Part shown: positions 32,385 to 41,225 of the stretch, piece by piece
How the letters are laid out: each line of letters opens with the position of its first letter
Numbering within the stretch: the first letter of the stretch is position 1
DNA from: Entomomonas sp945283395
Lineage (GTDB): Bacteria; Pseudomonadota; Gammaproteobacteria; Pseudomonadales; Pseudomonadaceae
NCBI GenBank assembly: GCA_946480835.1
Contig: CAMLLC010000002.1
Span: 310,001-374,000 of the forward strand
Direction: 5' to 3'
DNA length: 64,000 nt
Position numbers and translations under genes: made by a program
Notes under the pieces: model-generated
The model's input: only the letters and a program-made list of their open reading frames with translations
What the model was told of the DNA's origin: nothing
The model's database searches: none

Positions 32385-32391
32385 CTAACAG

Positions 32392-32413
32392 CCCCTTAAT
32401 TGGGGCTTTTTTA
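32392..32413 (+). terminator. Intrinsic terminator (GCCCCTTAATTGGGGC module)
   Basis: Same stem-loop as at 13125 followed by six T, closing the accessory block upstream of the tape-measure gene. Confidence 0.85.
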
Positions 32414-32445
32414 TACATAAAAATTAATGTCGTGAGGACATAAAT

Positions 32446-35400
32446 ATGACAGACGGTAAGATCAAAATAGAGATTGATGCTAGTGATGTTGGAAAGGCTA
32501 AAAAGGAGCTGGATAGTCTTTCGAGTTCGGTTGAAAATCTTGAAGACACATCTAAAAGTACTACTAGAACTTTTGTTGAGACGCAAAGAGAACTTGCTGC
32601 ATTAGGAACTGCTAGCAGGGAAACATCTAAGGCCGTGGATGAGGTGAGAGCCTCTCTTAGTAACTCCGCTAAGCAATTAAGAAGCATTAATAACTCATGG
32701 AAAGAAACCGCAGACGCTCAAAATAAGGCTATGTATAGCTATAATAAAGTAGCATTAGCTGAGGAAGCCGCTAGAGAAAAAGCCGTTAAAACTAGAGCGG
32801 AAAATGAAAAGAAAAGGGCAGGCTTAGAAAAATTACTTGGTGCCATTGATAAAACTGAAAAAGCACTAAATATCTTAGACAAACAAGAGTTAGAGCTTAC
32901 CAAACATTTCAAGGCTGGACGTATCGAAGTAGACGCATACAACGGCGCATTAGCTAAAATTCAAGCTAAAAGAAATGCACTTACAACAATAAAAAACGAA
33001 GCGAAAAGTACTACTCAAGAGGTTGGCAAATTAAGCAAAGCTATTAAACTACTATCTGGGCTAGCGGTAACTGGCTTTGCCGGATACGGCGCAATTAGTT
33101 TCGGTAAAAGCGTAATCGAAACAAGCTTACAGATGGATAAAGCTAAAACCATTATGGAAAATGCGACTGGTTCAGCAAGTAAAGCTGGTGAGGAGCTTGA
33201 TTTTGTTAGGGGTATATCAAAAAAGCTCAATATAGAGTTGATAAGTGCGGCTAATGGTTATGCAAAGCTAGTAGCCGCTGCTCAGGGAACCCCCGAATTA
33301 ACCAATAAAGTGCAGGGAATGTTTGAGGGTGTGAGTGAAGCTGCCTCTGTGCTTAAGCTAGCCCCCCATGAAGTGAATAGTATTCTAGTTAACTTTGAGC
33401 AGATGATTAGTAAGGGCAAAGTAGATTTAACAGACCTTAAGCAAATAGCTAATCTAATCCCCGGCACTTTTGAAAAAGCAGCTCAAGGCTTAGGAACTAA
33501 TACTAAAACAATGGCTGAATGGATTAGTAAGGGCTTAGTACCTGCTAGTGAGTTTTTGCCCCGTTTCTCTGAAGAATTGCATAAGGCATTCGGTGGAAGT
33601 GCTCAGCGGGCTTCACAAGGACTACAAGGTCAACTAAATGCACTTACTAATGCGTGGACTGAGTTAAAAGAAGAAGCTGGCAACGCTGGGTTTGTAGATA
33701 CGTTCACTGATGCTGTTAAGGAATTGACTAACGTATTGAAAGATCCAGCTATGAAGGAGGGGCTAAATACATTAATCAGCGGTCTTGCCCAATTAAGTAA
33801 ATGGTCAGCCCAAGGATTATCTAATGCCGCTGGAAATATAAAGAAATTCTCAGAAGATGCTGCTGCAAAAAAATATGGCATTAATGCAGATGATGGTGGC
33901 AGATTCCTTGAGGCCGAACAAAACGCAAAAGCTAAATTAAATGAAAAGCAAGCAAATTTGGCTAAGGCGATATCAAAGGGAAATCAACCAGATGACTGGA
34001 TTAGATTATTGAAAGCTTATGTTGTTGAGGCAGAAAAAGAGTATAGCAAGGCTGCAAAAGATCTTGAGGAATTTCAGAAAAGATATTATCAGAACTGGAA
34101 GAGAGATAATGATAAGATAGGCGCTGAAGCAGCGAAAGAAGATCCTATAGTAAAGCAATATAAAGAAACAAAAACCAAGCTAGCCGAAGCCCAAAAACAG
34201 CTAGACGAGCAAATGAAAGCAGACAACGGCAATATAGATGTCAACCTTGCTGATCAAAAGGATATATACCAGAAAAACCTTGATGAATTACAAGCAGAAA
34301 TACAAAGTAAGTATGACGGCTTATTAAAGGAACAAGATAGTCAATCATCACAATTAAAAGGATTACAAGATCAATATGCGGAGTATTCAGCTAATTTAAC
34401 CAAGCAGCAAAAAGAGGCTGTCTTAGGTCAGATTGCACAAATCAAAACCTATTTAGCTGAACTAGATAAAACTATAAGCCAATTCAAGCCTTACGCCCTT
34501 GTCACTAATAAGCCTTTTGTTCCTACTAACAATAACAAGGGTAGAACTGGCAAATCAGCGGCTCAACGCCAAGCCGAAAGCAATGAAAAATGGGTAGAGG
34601 GATTAGAGAAACAGGGTAATACCATGAATCTTAATAAGGCTGACACATTAGCCTACGAGATTTCACAAAGAAAACTAACAGGCGCTCTATTAGAAAGGGC
34701 TAACGCAGTTAAAAAGGTCTATGAAGAAGAACAAAAGCTAGCAAATGCAAAGACCAATGAAGATTTAAGAACGCAAATATTATACTTTGAAACAAATGAT
34801 TTTGAAGCGCAAATGCGGGAAATAGATGCCGCCTATAGAGAAGCGGTCAAGCAATATACAAAAGATGGTAATACTGAGGGAATAGATTTATCCAAACAAT
34901 TGTTTGATAAAAAGAAAATAAAATTCCAGCTAGATGCCGTTCAAGGCCAAGTAGATAAATTCTACAACAATATGCACGTACAAGAGCAATCCATTCAAGC
35001 TCAAGTACAGGCAGGCTTAATAACTCAGTACGAGGGTCAGAAGCGTTTAACTGCATTACACAAACAGACCGCGGATGTTATTGAGAAGTCGATACCAGAA
35101 TTAGAGAAGCTAGCACAACAGCCCGGAGCGTTGGGCGAACAGGCTAGACAAAAGCTTACCGAAATGCGGACACAAGTACTACTTCTTAAGCAAACCGCAA
35201 ACGAACTAGAAAACGCTTTTAGAAATGGTTTACAAGATGGTATACAGTCTAGTATAGATGGACTAGTTAAAGGCACTATGAACCTGAATGAAGCCTTAAA
35301 TAACCTATTACAAACCATCGCATCAAGCATTCTTAATCAAGCTGTTCAAAATGTCGCTAGTCAAGCTACAGATGGTTTATTTGCTGGACTTAAAAGCTTG

Positions 35401-36303
35401 GGTGGATTATTTGGCATGGGTGCTGATGATCCTGCGGCAACAGACTCATCCCCTCAGGCTACAGCTATTTTATCATCATCTCAGCATGGCGCATTAGCTA
35501 TGCAAACAGCTATAGAACAAGGCGGTGCAATGGCTGCTCAATCTATGGCTAGCGCTATCAGTAGTGTAGGTGGTATGGGGGAAGTAGGGCAAGTAGGGGG
35601 AGAAGCAGGCTTGTTTGGTGATGTAACAGCCCACTCCCAAGAAGCTATTGCAGGTATACAGGGTGTACAAGCTGCAAAAACAGCTGCTGATACCACTATG
35701 GCAGCATCTTCTGCTGCTGCTGCAGCTACAACAACTGCATCAACCACCGCTGCTGCCACAGCAGCTACTACTGCGTGGGCGCCTGCTGCGGCCGCATCTT
35801 CAGTTGCATCATTTGGTAGTGCAGCCATGATAGGTCTAGCCGCCCTCATGATGGTGTTAACAGCGGCTAGAGCCTTCGAGTCAGGAGGACATGTGAGCGG
35901 ACCAGGTACTGGCACAAGTGACTCCATACCTGCATGGCTTTCAAATAACGAGTTTGTTACACGTTCAGCTATTGTAAAGCAACCCGGCATGCTTCCTTTT
36001 CTCAATGATTTAAACAAAAGAGGGTGGGGAGCTGTAAATGATATAACTGCAGTCAGACACGCTACAGGCGGGCTGGCTGGTGTACCTGCCACTAATATAA
36101 CTCCATCAACTTTACCTATCCCAAAAAATGGCCTACCAGAGAACAATTCAAGCACAACTCTTAAAAACAGCCAGATGTTTGTTTTGTCTGATAATCCAGA
36201 TCGTATTATTAACTCTGCATATGGCGAAAGAGGACTGCAAGTGCTACAGGTGGAAATCTCTAAAAACCCGCAAAAGTGGAAATCTTTATTAGAAATAGGT
36301 TAG
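32446..36303 (+). CDS. Tail tape-measure protein
   Basis: 1285 residues, GAGGA ribosome site. Charged helical N-terminus (1-190), then the tape-measure N-terminal domain at about 195-430 (LSGLAVTGFAGYGAISFGKSVI, KLNIELISAANGYAKLVAAAQG, IPGTFEKAAQGLGTNTKTMAEWISKGLVPASEF). Long coiled coils follow, with an Ala-rich hydrophobic tract near 1070-1140 and a GGHVSGPGTGTSDSIPAWLSNNEFV end. At about 1.5 angstrom per residue it predicts a tail near 190 nm. It normally follows the chaperone gene; here it lies 14 kb further on. Confidence 0.93.
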   Translation: MTDGKIKIEIDASDVGKAKKELDSLSSSVENLEDTSKSTTRTFVETQRELAALGTASRETSKAVDEVRASLSNSAKQLRSINNSWKETADAQNKAMYSYNKVALAEEAAREKAVKTRAENEKKRAGLEKLLGAIDKTEKALNILDKQELELTKHFKAGRIEVDAYNGALAKIQAKRNALTTIKNEAKSTTQEVGKLSKAIKLLSGLAVTGFAGYGAISFGKSVIETSLQMDKAKTIMENATGSASKAGEELDFVRGISKKLNIELISAANGYAKLVAAAQGTPELTNKVQGMFEGVSEAASVLKLAPHEVNSILVNFEQMISKGKVDLTDLKQIANLIPGTFEKAAQGLGTNTKTMAEWISKGLVPASEFLPRFSEELHKAFGGSAQRASQGLQGQLNALTNAWTELKEEAGNAGFVDTFTDAVKELTNVLKDPAMKEGLNTLISGLAQLSKWSAQGLSNAAGNIKKFSEDAAAKKYGINADDGGRFLEAEQNAKAKLNEKQANLAKAISKGNQPDDWIRLLKAYVVEAEKEYSKAAKDLEEFQKRYYQNWKRDNDKIGAEAAKEDPIVKQYKETKTKLAEAQKQLDEQMKADNGNIDVNLADQKDIYQKNLDELQAEIQSKYDGLLKEQDSQSSQLKGLQDQYAEYSANLTKQQKEAVLGQIAQIKTYLAELDKTISQFKPYALVTNKPFVPTNNNKGRTGKSAAQRQAESNEKWVEGLEKQGNTMNLNKADTLAYEISQRKLTGALLERANAVKKVYEEEQKLANAKTNEDLRTQILYFETNDFEAQMREIDAAYREAVKQYTKDGNTEGIDLSKQLFDKKKIKFQLDAVQGQVDKFYNNMHVQEQSIQAQVQAGLITQYEGQKRLTALHKQTADVIEKSIPELEKLAQQPGALGEQARQKLTEMRTQVLLLKQTANELENAFRNGLQDGIQSSIDGLVKGTMNLNEALNNLLQTIASSILNQAVQNVASQATDGLFAGLKSLGGLFGMGADDPAATDSSPQATAILSSSQHGALAMQTAIEQGGAMAAQSMASAISSVGGMGEVGQVGGEAGLFGDVTAHSQEAIAGIQGVQAAKTAADTTMAASSAAAAATTTASTTAAATAATTAWAPAAAASSVASFGSAAMIGLAALMMVLTAARAFESGGHVSGPGTGTSDSIPAWLSNNEFVTRSAIVKQPGMLPFLNDLNKRGWGAVNDITAVRHATGGLAGVPATNITPSTLPIPKNGLPENNSSTTLKNSQMFVLSDNPDRIINSAYGERGLQVLQVEISKNPQKWKSLLEIG

Positions 36304-36424
36304 ATATAGCTTTTACTAAAGTTATTGCATAAAACTGAAATATTAATTTGTGAATAATGCTTACCCTAGTAAGTCAGTGTATAATATTTATAGAATTTTA
36401 AGGGTACATTAAAAGGTTTCTAAA
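36304..36424 (+). promoter_or_regulatory. Intergenic region with a TATAAT box
   Basis: A perfect TATAAT lies at 36380-36385 with no good -35 match at 17 bases (best candidate ATGCTT). Transcription from here would read toward the micro-ORF at 36425. A+T-rich, otherwise empty. Confidence 0.35.
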
Positions 36425-36481
36425 ATGACTGAGAGTTTTAAGCTTCACGATGTAACTGACTTTCCTTTTGTTAATTATTAA
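36425..36481 (+). CDS. 18-residue micro-ORF
   Basis: MTESFKLHDVTDFPFVNY, behind AAAGG at modest spacing and downstream of a TATAAT box. The end is natural, not a truncation of a visible longer frame. Evidence is limited to the signals around it. Confidence 0.3.
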   Translation: MTESFKLHDVTDFPFVNY

Positions 36482-36543
36482 AATGGTTACAATAGTTTAC
36501 ATATTAAAAATAATAGATTACTATAAATATTAGACTAAAGTGT

Positions 36544-36565
36544 AAAAAACCCAAATTAAAGGGGC
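36544..36565 (-). terminator. Candidate terminator for the minus-strand genes
   Basis: On the minus strand GCCCCTTTAATTTGGG is followed by TTTTTT. It is a degenerate version of the GCCCCTTAATTGGGGC module and lies just after the stop of the gene at 36587. Confidence 0.5.
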
Positions 36566-36586
36566 TTATGAAATTCAATTTCTACA

Positions 36587-36868
36587 TTAATCAGGTTTTT
36601 TGGCATTCCTCAATAAAAAACTTGTATGCGTTTTCAATGCAAGCGTTTTAGTTTCTAAGTATTTTTGGTCAAGATCCTTTGTAGCTTGTTTTGTTCGACT
36701 ATCGTTTGTGATTTCTATTTTAAGTGAATTTATAGCTTTTCTATCCATGCTTGAAAGTTTTGCTACAATTTGTCTTGCTATTTCTTCGGCGACAGTATTA
36801 ACAAAAATACCTGCAAGCTCATCATAATGGCTTGACATAATTTCTATGTATTTATCTCTACTAATCAT
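36587..36868 (-). CDS. Hypothetical protein (93 aa)
   Basis: 93 residues from the ATG at 36868, four bases after the preceding minus-strand stop. RDKYIEIMSSHYDELAGIFVNTVAEEIARQIVAKLSSMDRK is a plausible amphipathic helical protein; the C-terminus is basic. Not recognised. Part of a two-gene minus-strand unit at the right end of the prophage. Confidence 0.5.
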   Translation of the reverse strand: MISRDKYIEIMSSHYDELAGIFVNTVAEEIARQIVAKLSSMDRKAINSLKIEITNDSRTKQATKDLDQKYLETKTLALKTHTSFLLRNAKKPD

Positions 36869-36872
36869 AAAG

Positions 36873-37157
36873 TCACAATTTGATAACAAGTTTAGCAATA
36901 GTATTACTAATGCTTTCTTTCAATAACTTAACTTCAATAGCCAAGTTAATAGATGCGCCTATTAGTGTATTTTTTATGAAAAATCTAAACTCTCTTAACG
37001 AGGAAAAATAGTAGACGCTATCACCATAATAAAAAATATATTGGCGGCAAAAACTGTTATAGCAAATAGTATGCTGTCCATATTTATATAAGAATGAATT
37101 ACCGCCAAGCCTTACTAAATTATTTATATGCTTACCGCACCAATTTAAAAGCCCCAA
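36873..37157 (-). CDS. Hypothetical protein or leader ORF (94 codons)
   Basis: Open frame rich in Tyr, Phe and Asn (GQHTICYNSFCRQYIFYYGDSVYYFSSLREFRFF). Its only usable start is a TTG directly after a stop and inside the terminator stem at 37147-37166, with no ribosome site, so it may be a remnant or may start internally with a rare codon. It abuts the next gene by 4 bases. Confidence 0.35.
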   Translation of the reverse strand: MGLLNWCGKHINNLVRLGGNSFLYKYGQHTICYNSFCRQYIFYYGDSVYYFSSLREFRFFIKNTLIGASINLAIEVKLLKESISNTIAKLVIKL

Positions 37158-37166
37158 TTAAGGGGC
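37147..37166 (-). terminator. Inverted copy of the GCCCCTTAATTGGGGC terminator
   Basis: Identical stem-loop in the opposite orientation, followed on the minus strand by TTTT. It is third of the set (13125, 32392, 37147). Confidence 0.75.
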
Positions 37167-37517
37167 GGTAGATTAAATAAGTTGATTTGGCTGCTAAGAT
37201 GCCTACCCCCTTTTTTTTGAGTAAACCCTCAGCATAACAGCAGTTCAGGTACAGTATTAATAGCAGATATAAGTAGGTATCCTTTGTAGATGGGAGTGCC
37301 AAGATTTGAGATAATTGTTACATTAGACAAAGTTTAATAGTTGATTTGGGTTATAATTATTTTCTATTTAATGCTTTGTAAATTCATGCAGTGCAATACT
37401 TTATTCATGATGAAAATTTTCATGTTTTATATTCGAAAACTCAATGCCCAGCGAAAAATAAAATAAATTACTTTCTTTATATTTTACTATCTTCTATTTA
37501 AACTTTAGACAGCTTCT
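37167..37517. other. Intergenic, A+T-rich, right end of the prophage
   Basis: About 350 bases without a recognisable gene. A perfect palindrome ATGAAAATTTTCAT lies at 37410-37423. No promoter or ORF above 30 codons could be supported. Confidence 0.5.
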
Positions 37518-37634
37518 TTAAAGCATCTTTTTGTAGACAGCAATTAAAGCTTGCTCGAAAGTTACACCGTTAGGTCTTGGTTTAGCTATTTTAGATTGAT
37601 CTCTCTCAGGAATGATCAAGCGTTCTTTTTTCAT
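37518..37634 (-). CDS. 38-residue hypothetical protein
   Basis: MKKERLIIPERDQSKIAKPRPNG... with a strong AAGGAG ribosome site 7 bases before the ATG at 37634. Basic and Pro-rich N-terminal half, helical end (FEQALIAVYKKML). Not recognised. It lies between the prophage right end and the tRNA-Lys fragment and could be an excision- or antitoxin-sized protein. Confidence 0.6.
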   Translation of the reverse strand: MKKERLIIPERDQSKIAKPRPNGVTFEQALIAVYKKML

Positions 37635-37975
37635 AATTAAACTCCTTAGAATTGTAAAAAATTAGCTCATAATTATTTGTAAGTTATTGTTTTATATTAC
37701 AGCTATTTTCTCGTTATGGCATATAATTGCATGTATAAATATGCATCAATTAATAATAACTAGTTGATTAATAAATAGATTTTTCATTTTAATTTACTTA
37801 TGTGTAATAAGGCTTAAAAGTGAATAAAAATTGATCAATTTGTATAGTAAAACTTATCCCACAGACAAGCTGCAAGGCTTGATAACTGGTTGTGTAAAAA
37901 AGGTTAATTTACAAGCAAATGGGATTTTAATTATTCTGTAAGTATTGGTAATTATTAGTTATAGCTATTTGAGTT
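37635..37975. other. Intergenic next to the att-like site
   Basis: About 340 A+T-rich bases without genes. Contains an imperfect inverted repeat ATTGCATGTATAAATATGCATCAAT-like element around 37727 and multiple short A+T direct repeats, which might be arm-type recombinase sites. The piece just before 37976 shows only vague resemblance to the missing 5' half of tRNA-Lys. Confidence 0.4.
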
Positions 37976-38025
37976 ACTGGCTTTTAACCAGTTGGTCATA
38001 GGTTCGAATCCTATACGACCCACCA
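37976..38025 (+). other. 3' fragment of tRNA-Lys(UUU), att-like site
   Basis: Anticodon arm ACTGG-CTTTTAA-CCAGT, variable bases, T arm ATAGG-TTCGAAT-CCTAT, acceptor strand ACGACCC, A and CCA. The 5' acceptor strand and D arm are absent, so this is not a whole tRNA. A displaced 3' half of a tRNA is the usual right attachment site of an element integrated at that tRNA. It could belong to the prophage on its left or to the conjugative element on its right. Confidence 0.8.
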
Positions 38026-38114
38026 CCTAAACTCTATGAGTTGCACCTCATAAAGTTTACCGAAAGTTGTATGTAAAAAGTGTCAAGCAAAGTGCATACT
38101 CTTTCAGAATATAA

Positions 38115-38155
38115 CGCCTACAGAAATTTATCAAGATATTTCTGTAGGCGTTTTT
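38115..38155 (+). terminator. Strong intrinsic terminator (probable tRNA-Lys terminator)
   Basis: CGCCTACAGAAAT (38115-38127) pairs perfectly with ATTTCTGTAGGCG (38138-38150) and is followed by five T. It probably belonged to the intact tRNA-Lys transcript. Confidence 0.85.
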
Positions 38156-38216
38156 CATTTTAGAACTTAAGTTCTATGAATAACTTAATAAATCATTAGG
38201 CATCCGTACACAATTA

Positions 38217-38945
38217 TTAACTAAAAAATCGTCGCCAAAAGGTCACCTTTACCCCGCCTTGTTTAACCTGTGTTGTCTGTATTGCTAGCATCTTTTCAAG
38301 CAATTGCTTATAGTCTAGGATATCCTCTGTAACCAGCTTTCTATTGTACAAAATAACCCTAGGTTCAAATAAGTCTGTTTTCCAACCTGCTGTATCTTCA
38401 CGTCCTATCGTTTTAGTAGTAGCCGTTAGTTCATAAGGTAGTTGTTGTGCAATAATTAATTGTCTAAACCGCTTATATAAATCATAAAACAACCAGTCCA
38501 CCTGAAAATGATCTACAGTTACGCGATGCAAATAAGCTTGGGCTTGTTCAAATAGAAAAAACCGTGCTAAACAGGTACGATGATTGCCATCACTCCCTAC
38601 GTAATATTGCAAACCATCCGTTGTATAGTAATGAATGCGAGGATGACGACTGCTTAAGTTAAGGTAGTAATCTGGATTATCCTCAAGCTTCTGTAAATTA
38701 TGTACCATGCGTTTACCGCCTTGTAAAAAACTTAACCAAGTTTTATCCTGATAATCCCAATGATCGGTACCTACCACATTAAACACATTAACAGAAGCTT
38801 CATCACTCCAATAGTGTTTGGTAACAAACGCATGGCAGTCTCTTGGGTACGCATCATGCCAAGCTAATAATACATCTTCGCTCCAATGAGGTGGATTTTT
38901 TAATTGTTTTTGCACAAAGGCAAAAGATAAATTAGGATTTTCCAT
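38217..38945 (-). CDS. ICE-associated protein with ParB-like GNHRT motif
   Basis: 242 residues. Motifs: NPPHWSEDVLLAWHDAYPRDCHAF near 16-40, VVGTDHWDYQDK near 56-68, and YYVGSDGNHRTCLARFF near 112-128. The GxxxHRxxxA-type core recalls ParB/sulfiredoxin nuclease folds. Proteins of this kind sit at the integrase end of conjugative elements. No function is established. It is followed on the minus strand by the tRNA-Lys fragment. Confidence 0.65.
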   Translation of the reverse strand: MENPNLSFAFVQKQLKNPPHWSEDVLLAWHDAYPRDCHAFVTKHYWSDEASVNVFNVVGTDHWDYQDKTWLSFLQGGKRMVHNLQKLEDNPDYYLNLSSRHPRIHYYTTDGLQYYVGSDGNHRTCLARFFLFEQAQAYLHRVTVDHFQVDWLFYDLYKRFRQLIIAQQLPYELTATTKTIGREDTAGWKTDLFEPRVILYNRKLVTEDILDYKQLLEKMLAIQTTQVKQGGVKVTFWRRFFS

Positions 38946-38980
38946 AGTGACTCTTATTAACTAAATATAATAATCAAGAT

Positions 38981-39007
38981 AGAGCGTCAGCAACCGCTGA
39001 ACGCTCT
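38981..39007 (-). terminator. Hairpin between integrase and the 242-residue gene
   Basis: AGAGCGT-CAGC pairs with GCTG-A-ACGCTCT. No long T run on either side, so termination efficiency is uncertain. Confidence 0.45.
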
Positions 39008-39017
39008 CTAAGCTTTA

Positions 39018-39995
39018 CTAAGCCCTGTTATCCAATAAACTACGAATCGAATTAAGGTCAGCTTGCACATACTCAAGGGTTGTTCTAATATCAGTGTGCC
39101 CTAATAACTCCTTAACCAAATGTAAATTACGCTCAGGCTCATGCATCAAGTCTGTTCCCAAGGTATGTCTAAATCTATGTGGAGTAATCCGCATTCCAAG
39201 GTGTTTTGAGATATATTCAAATACATTAGAAACCCTATCCACACTCATCACCTTACTCATTCGTTCCAGCGGATGTTCACTAAATCTATTGACATTAAAT
39301 AACTGATCCTCCTGTTTAAAGCCTCGTAAACTAGCTTTACTCAGCAGTTTTTCTAGATGCGGCATTAGCTGATGGCTAATAGGGATCTCATATTCACGCC
39401 ATGTTTTTGAGCCTTCAATCCTAATATTAATCAGCTGTTTCTTTAAATGTACATCTTTAACCTTCACGTGCACTAGTTGGTTACGTCTCATCCCCGTATA
39501 GTAAAAGGTTTCAAATACCGTTTGCCAAAACCACACAGGATGTAATTTACCGACATCTTCACCTTTTTCATCAAGCTCACGTTCACCCGATAAAAATAAA
39601 CGTGCTTGGCTCAGTTGATGGTTTGAAAGCACTTTCTTTTTCCGTTTAGGGGAGGTAATAGCCATCTTCTGAAATGGGTTTTTCTCCATCAGCAACAGTC
39701 CCATATCTATCCCATGATTAAAGATCGCCTTTAAATGTCTGACATGGGTATTCCAACTGGTAGCAGCTAATCCTAGCGATAGCTCATACTTACGCCAATC
39801 CAATACCCTTGTTGTAGTTAAACTACTCGCGTCGTTATCATAGGCTAAACCAGTGGCTTTACAATAATGAGCAAGACCATATTCAAGCTTACGAATACTC
39901 GCTCTATAACTATTTTCCGTTTTAGCTCTAATCACTCGACTGGCTAAATAGCTTTCCAGTAGCATGTGATACGTTACATAACCTAAAGGTGTCAT
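39018..39995 (-). CDS. Tyrosine recombinase / site-specific integrase
   Basis: 325 residues. The catalytic set is visible: Arg in YTGMRRNQL, Lys in EGSKTWREYEI, His-x-x-Arg in TPHRFRHTLGTDLM, His in LLGHTDIRTTLEYVQ and the nucleophile Tyr in the same segment. The N-terminal SAM-like domain is at about 5-110. Its stop and start overlap neighbours (traI-like, 143-residue gene, integrase), so it belongs to the conjugative element. It would recombine at the tRNA-Lys 3' end; elements of the pKLC102/PAPI group use that gene. Confidence 0.9.
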   Translation of the reverse strand: MTPLGYVTYHMLLESYLASRVIRAKTENSYRASIRKLEYGLAHYCKATGLAYDNDASSLTTTRVLDWRKYELSLGLAATSWNTHVRHLKAIFNHGIDMGLLLMEKNPFQKMAITSPKRKKKVLSNHQLSQARLFLSGERELDEKGEDVGKLHPVWFWQTVFETFYYTGMRRNQLVHVKVKDVHLKKQLINIRIEGSKTWREYEIPISHQLMPHLEKLLSKASLRGFKQEDQLFNVNRFSEHPLERMSKVMSVDRVSNVFEYISKHLGMRITPHRFRHTLGTDLMHEPERNLHLVKELLGHTDIRTTLEYVQADLNSIRSLLDNRA

Positions 39996-40423
39996 AACGA
40001 TTCCTCCAACTTAACATTTAAGTCAAATCGGTGGATTGACAGATAAGACGCTGTTTCTTGAGTAGCTAACGAATGGATTTCCTTACCCATTTTCATATTC
40101 CTTGACTCTCGTTGCTGACTGTGAGATGGCCTACTACTACCTGCTACATCCTCCAACCTAATATTTACCAGGTCTGCAAGTATTACTGTATGGCTTTCAA
40201 TAAGGAGAGATATGAAACACAGAAGTGGAGTAAAAGTCTTTTCATCAGCTTTTTTTCCTCCCTTGGTGATAAGTTTTTCTAATAGTCGAACTATATATTT
40301 TTTATAGTGATTTTTAAATAAAAATAGTACCTGTAAACGCAAATTTTTTGCTTGCACGGTATAAGCATTTTTATTTATTATTGAAGCATCTATCGTCTTG
40401 TTTTTATTGTTCAAACACATCAT
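39992..40423 (-). CDS. Hypothetical protein between relaxase and integrase
   Basis: 143 residues. It overlaps the relaxase fragment by 20 bases and the integrase by 4 bases, so the three are one transcript. Mostly helical with a basic middle (NHYKKYIVRLLEKLITKGGKKADEKTF). Unrecognised; similar-sized genes often lie here in MobH-type elements. Confidence 0.55.
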   Translation of the reverse strand: MMCLNNKNKTIDASIINKNAYTVQAKNLRLQVLFLFKNHYKKYIVRLLEKLITKGGKKADEKTFTPLLCFISLLIESHTVILADLVNIRLEDVAGSSRPSHSQQRESRNMKMGKEIHSLATQETASYLSIHRFDLNVKLEESL

Positions 40424-41144
40424 TAAAATCCTCTTTCTTTAACTCAATAAAAGGGTTGTTATTGGGTATAAACTCCTTAAAAAATGGTTGGGCCTCTAAT
40501 AGATAGCCTTTGATGATTTGTCCTTTCTTCCTTGGACCCGCTACTTGGCATTGCCAAATATTTAGATCATCTGCTCTTTTGACATGTAATTTAAGTTTTT
40601 CAAAACTACTTTGAATAATTTTCCACTGCTCTTTAGTACTATCAACAAGTAACTTCTCTAACTCAGGGTATTCATAATAAAATCGTTTAAAAATACCAGG
40701 CGAGACGATAAATAATTTCCCTTCGATCAAATGTAACTTGGCATCCTTATCATTTACTTTCAGTTTATGCAGTTCAACGCGGTTTTTTAACCATTCAACA
40801 AACATTTCACCTAAAGCCGTTTTATTCAGGGGGACGTTAAAATCAAAGGTTAATCTATTAGTTGTTTCGGCACTTATTAATACATTTGAATTATCTGGGG
40901 TGGGGGGCGTAGCTTTATTAAAATCAGGAGAAATATTAGTAGATAAAGTTGTTACAGCTTTAGCATTGCTATCTTCAGTTAATTCAGCAGCAGCTGTTGG
41001 ATTATCTAAAAGTGTTAATGAGTCATCTTCAGCTGCTGTTATTTCTCCATTATCCATATCAAATAAAGCCAAAATATCATCGGTATCATCCTGAGTAGTA
41101 TTAGCCTTTACCTGAATAATAGGGGGAGGGAAACTATCAACATT
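40404..41144 (-). pseudogene. traI: C-terminal part of a TraI/MobH-type relaxase
   Basis: About 245 codons in an open frame back to a TAG at 41145; no proper ATG near its 5' end (TTG at 41072 is internal). The C-terminal 130 residues (ALGEMFVEWLKNRVELHKLKVNDKDAKLHLIEGKLFIVSPGIFKRF... and NIWQCQVAGPRKKGQIIKGYLLE) match the TraI_2 C-terminal domain. The relaxase/HD-type N-terminal part is missing, so it cannot start transfer. It is cut off where conjugation genes of the opposite strand begin. Confidence 0.75.
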
Positions 41145-41214
41145 TAACTATGTGGTATATGGCATAGCTGATGTAGAAACAGCAGTTAAGTTGATCAATC
41201 AACAGGCTAAATAG
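41120..41214 (+). pseudogene. C-terminal scrap of a TIGR03757-like conjugation gene
   Basis: Frame STFNYVVYGIADVETAVKLINQQAK-stop corresponds to the end of the TIGR03757 (PFL_4709) family, whose C-terminus contains VVYGVTDV. No start; the upstream half is gone. In intact elements it directly precedes the TIGR03756 gene, as here. Confidence 0.6.
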
Positions 41215-41225
41215 GAGTGACCACT

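Noticed and set aside
35538..36155. 205-residue frame on the minus strand opposite the tape-measure gene
   Set aside because: It is the complement of the Ala-rich tract of the tape measure, with low-complexity composition and no ribosome site; an artefact of the repeated GCT/GCA codons.
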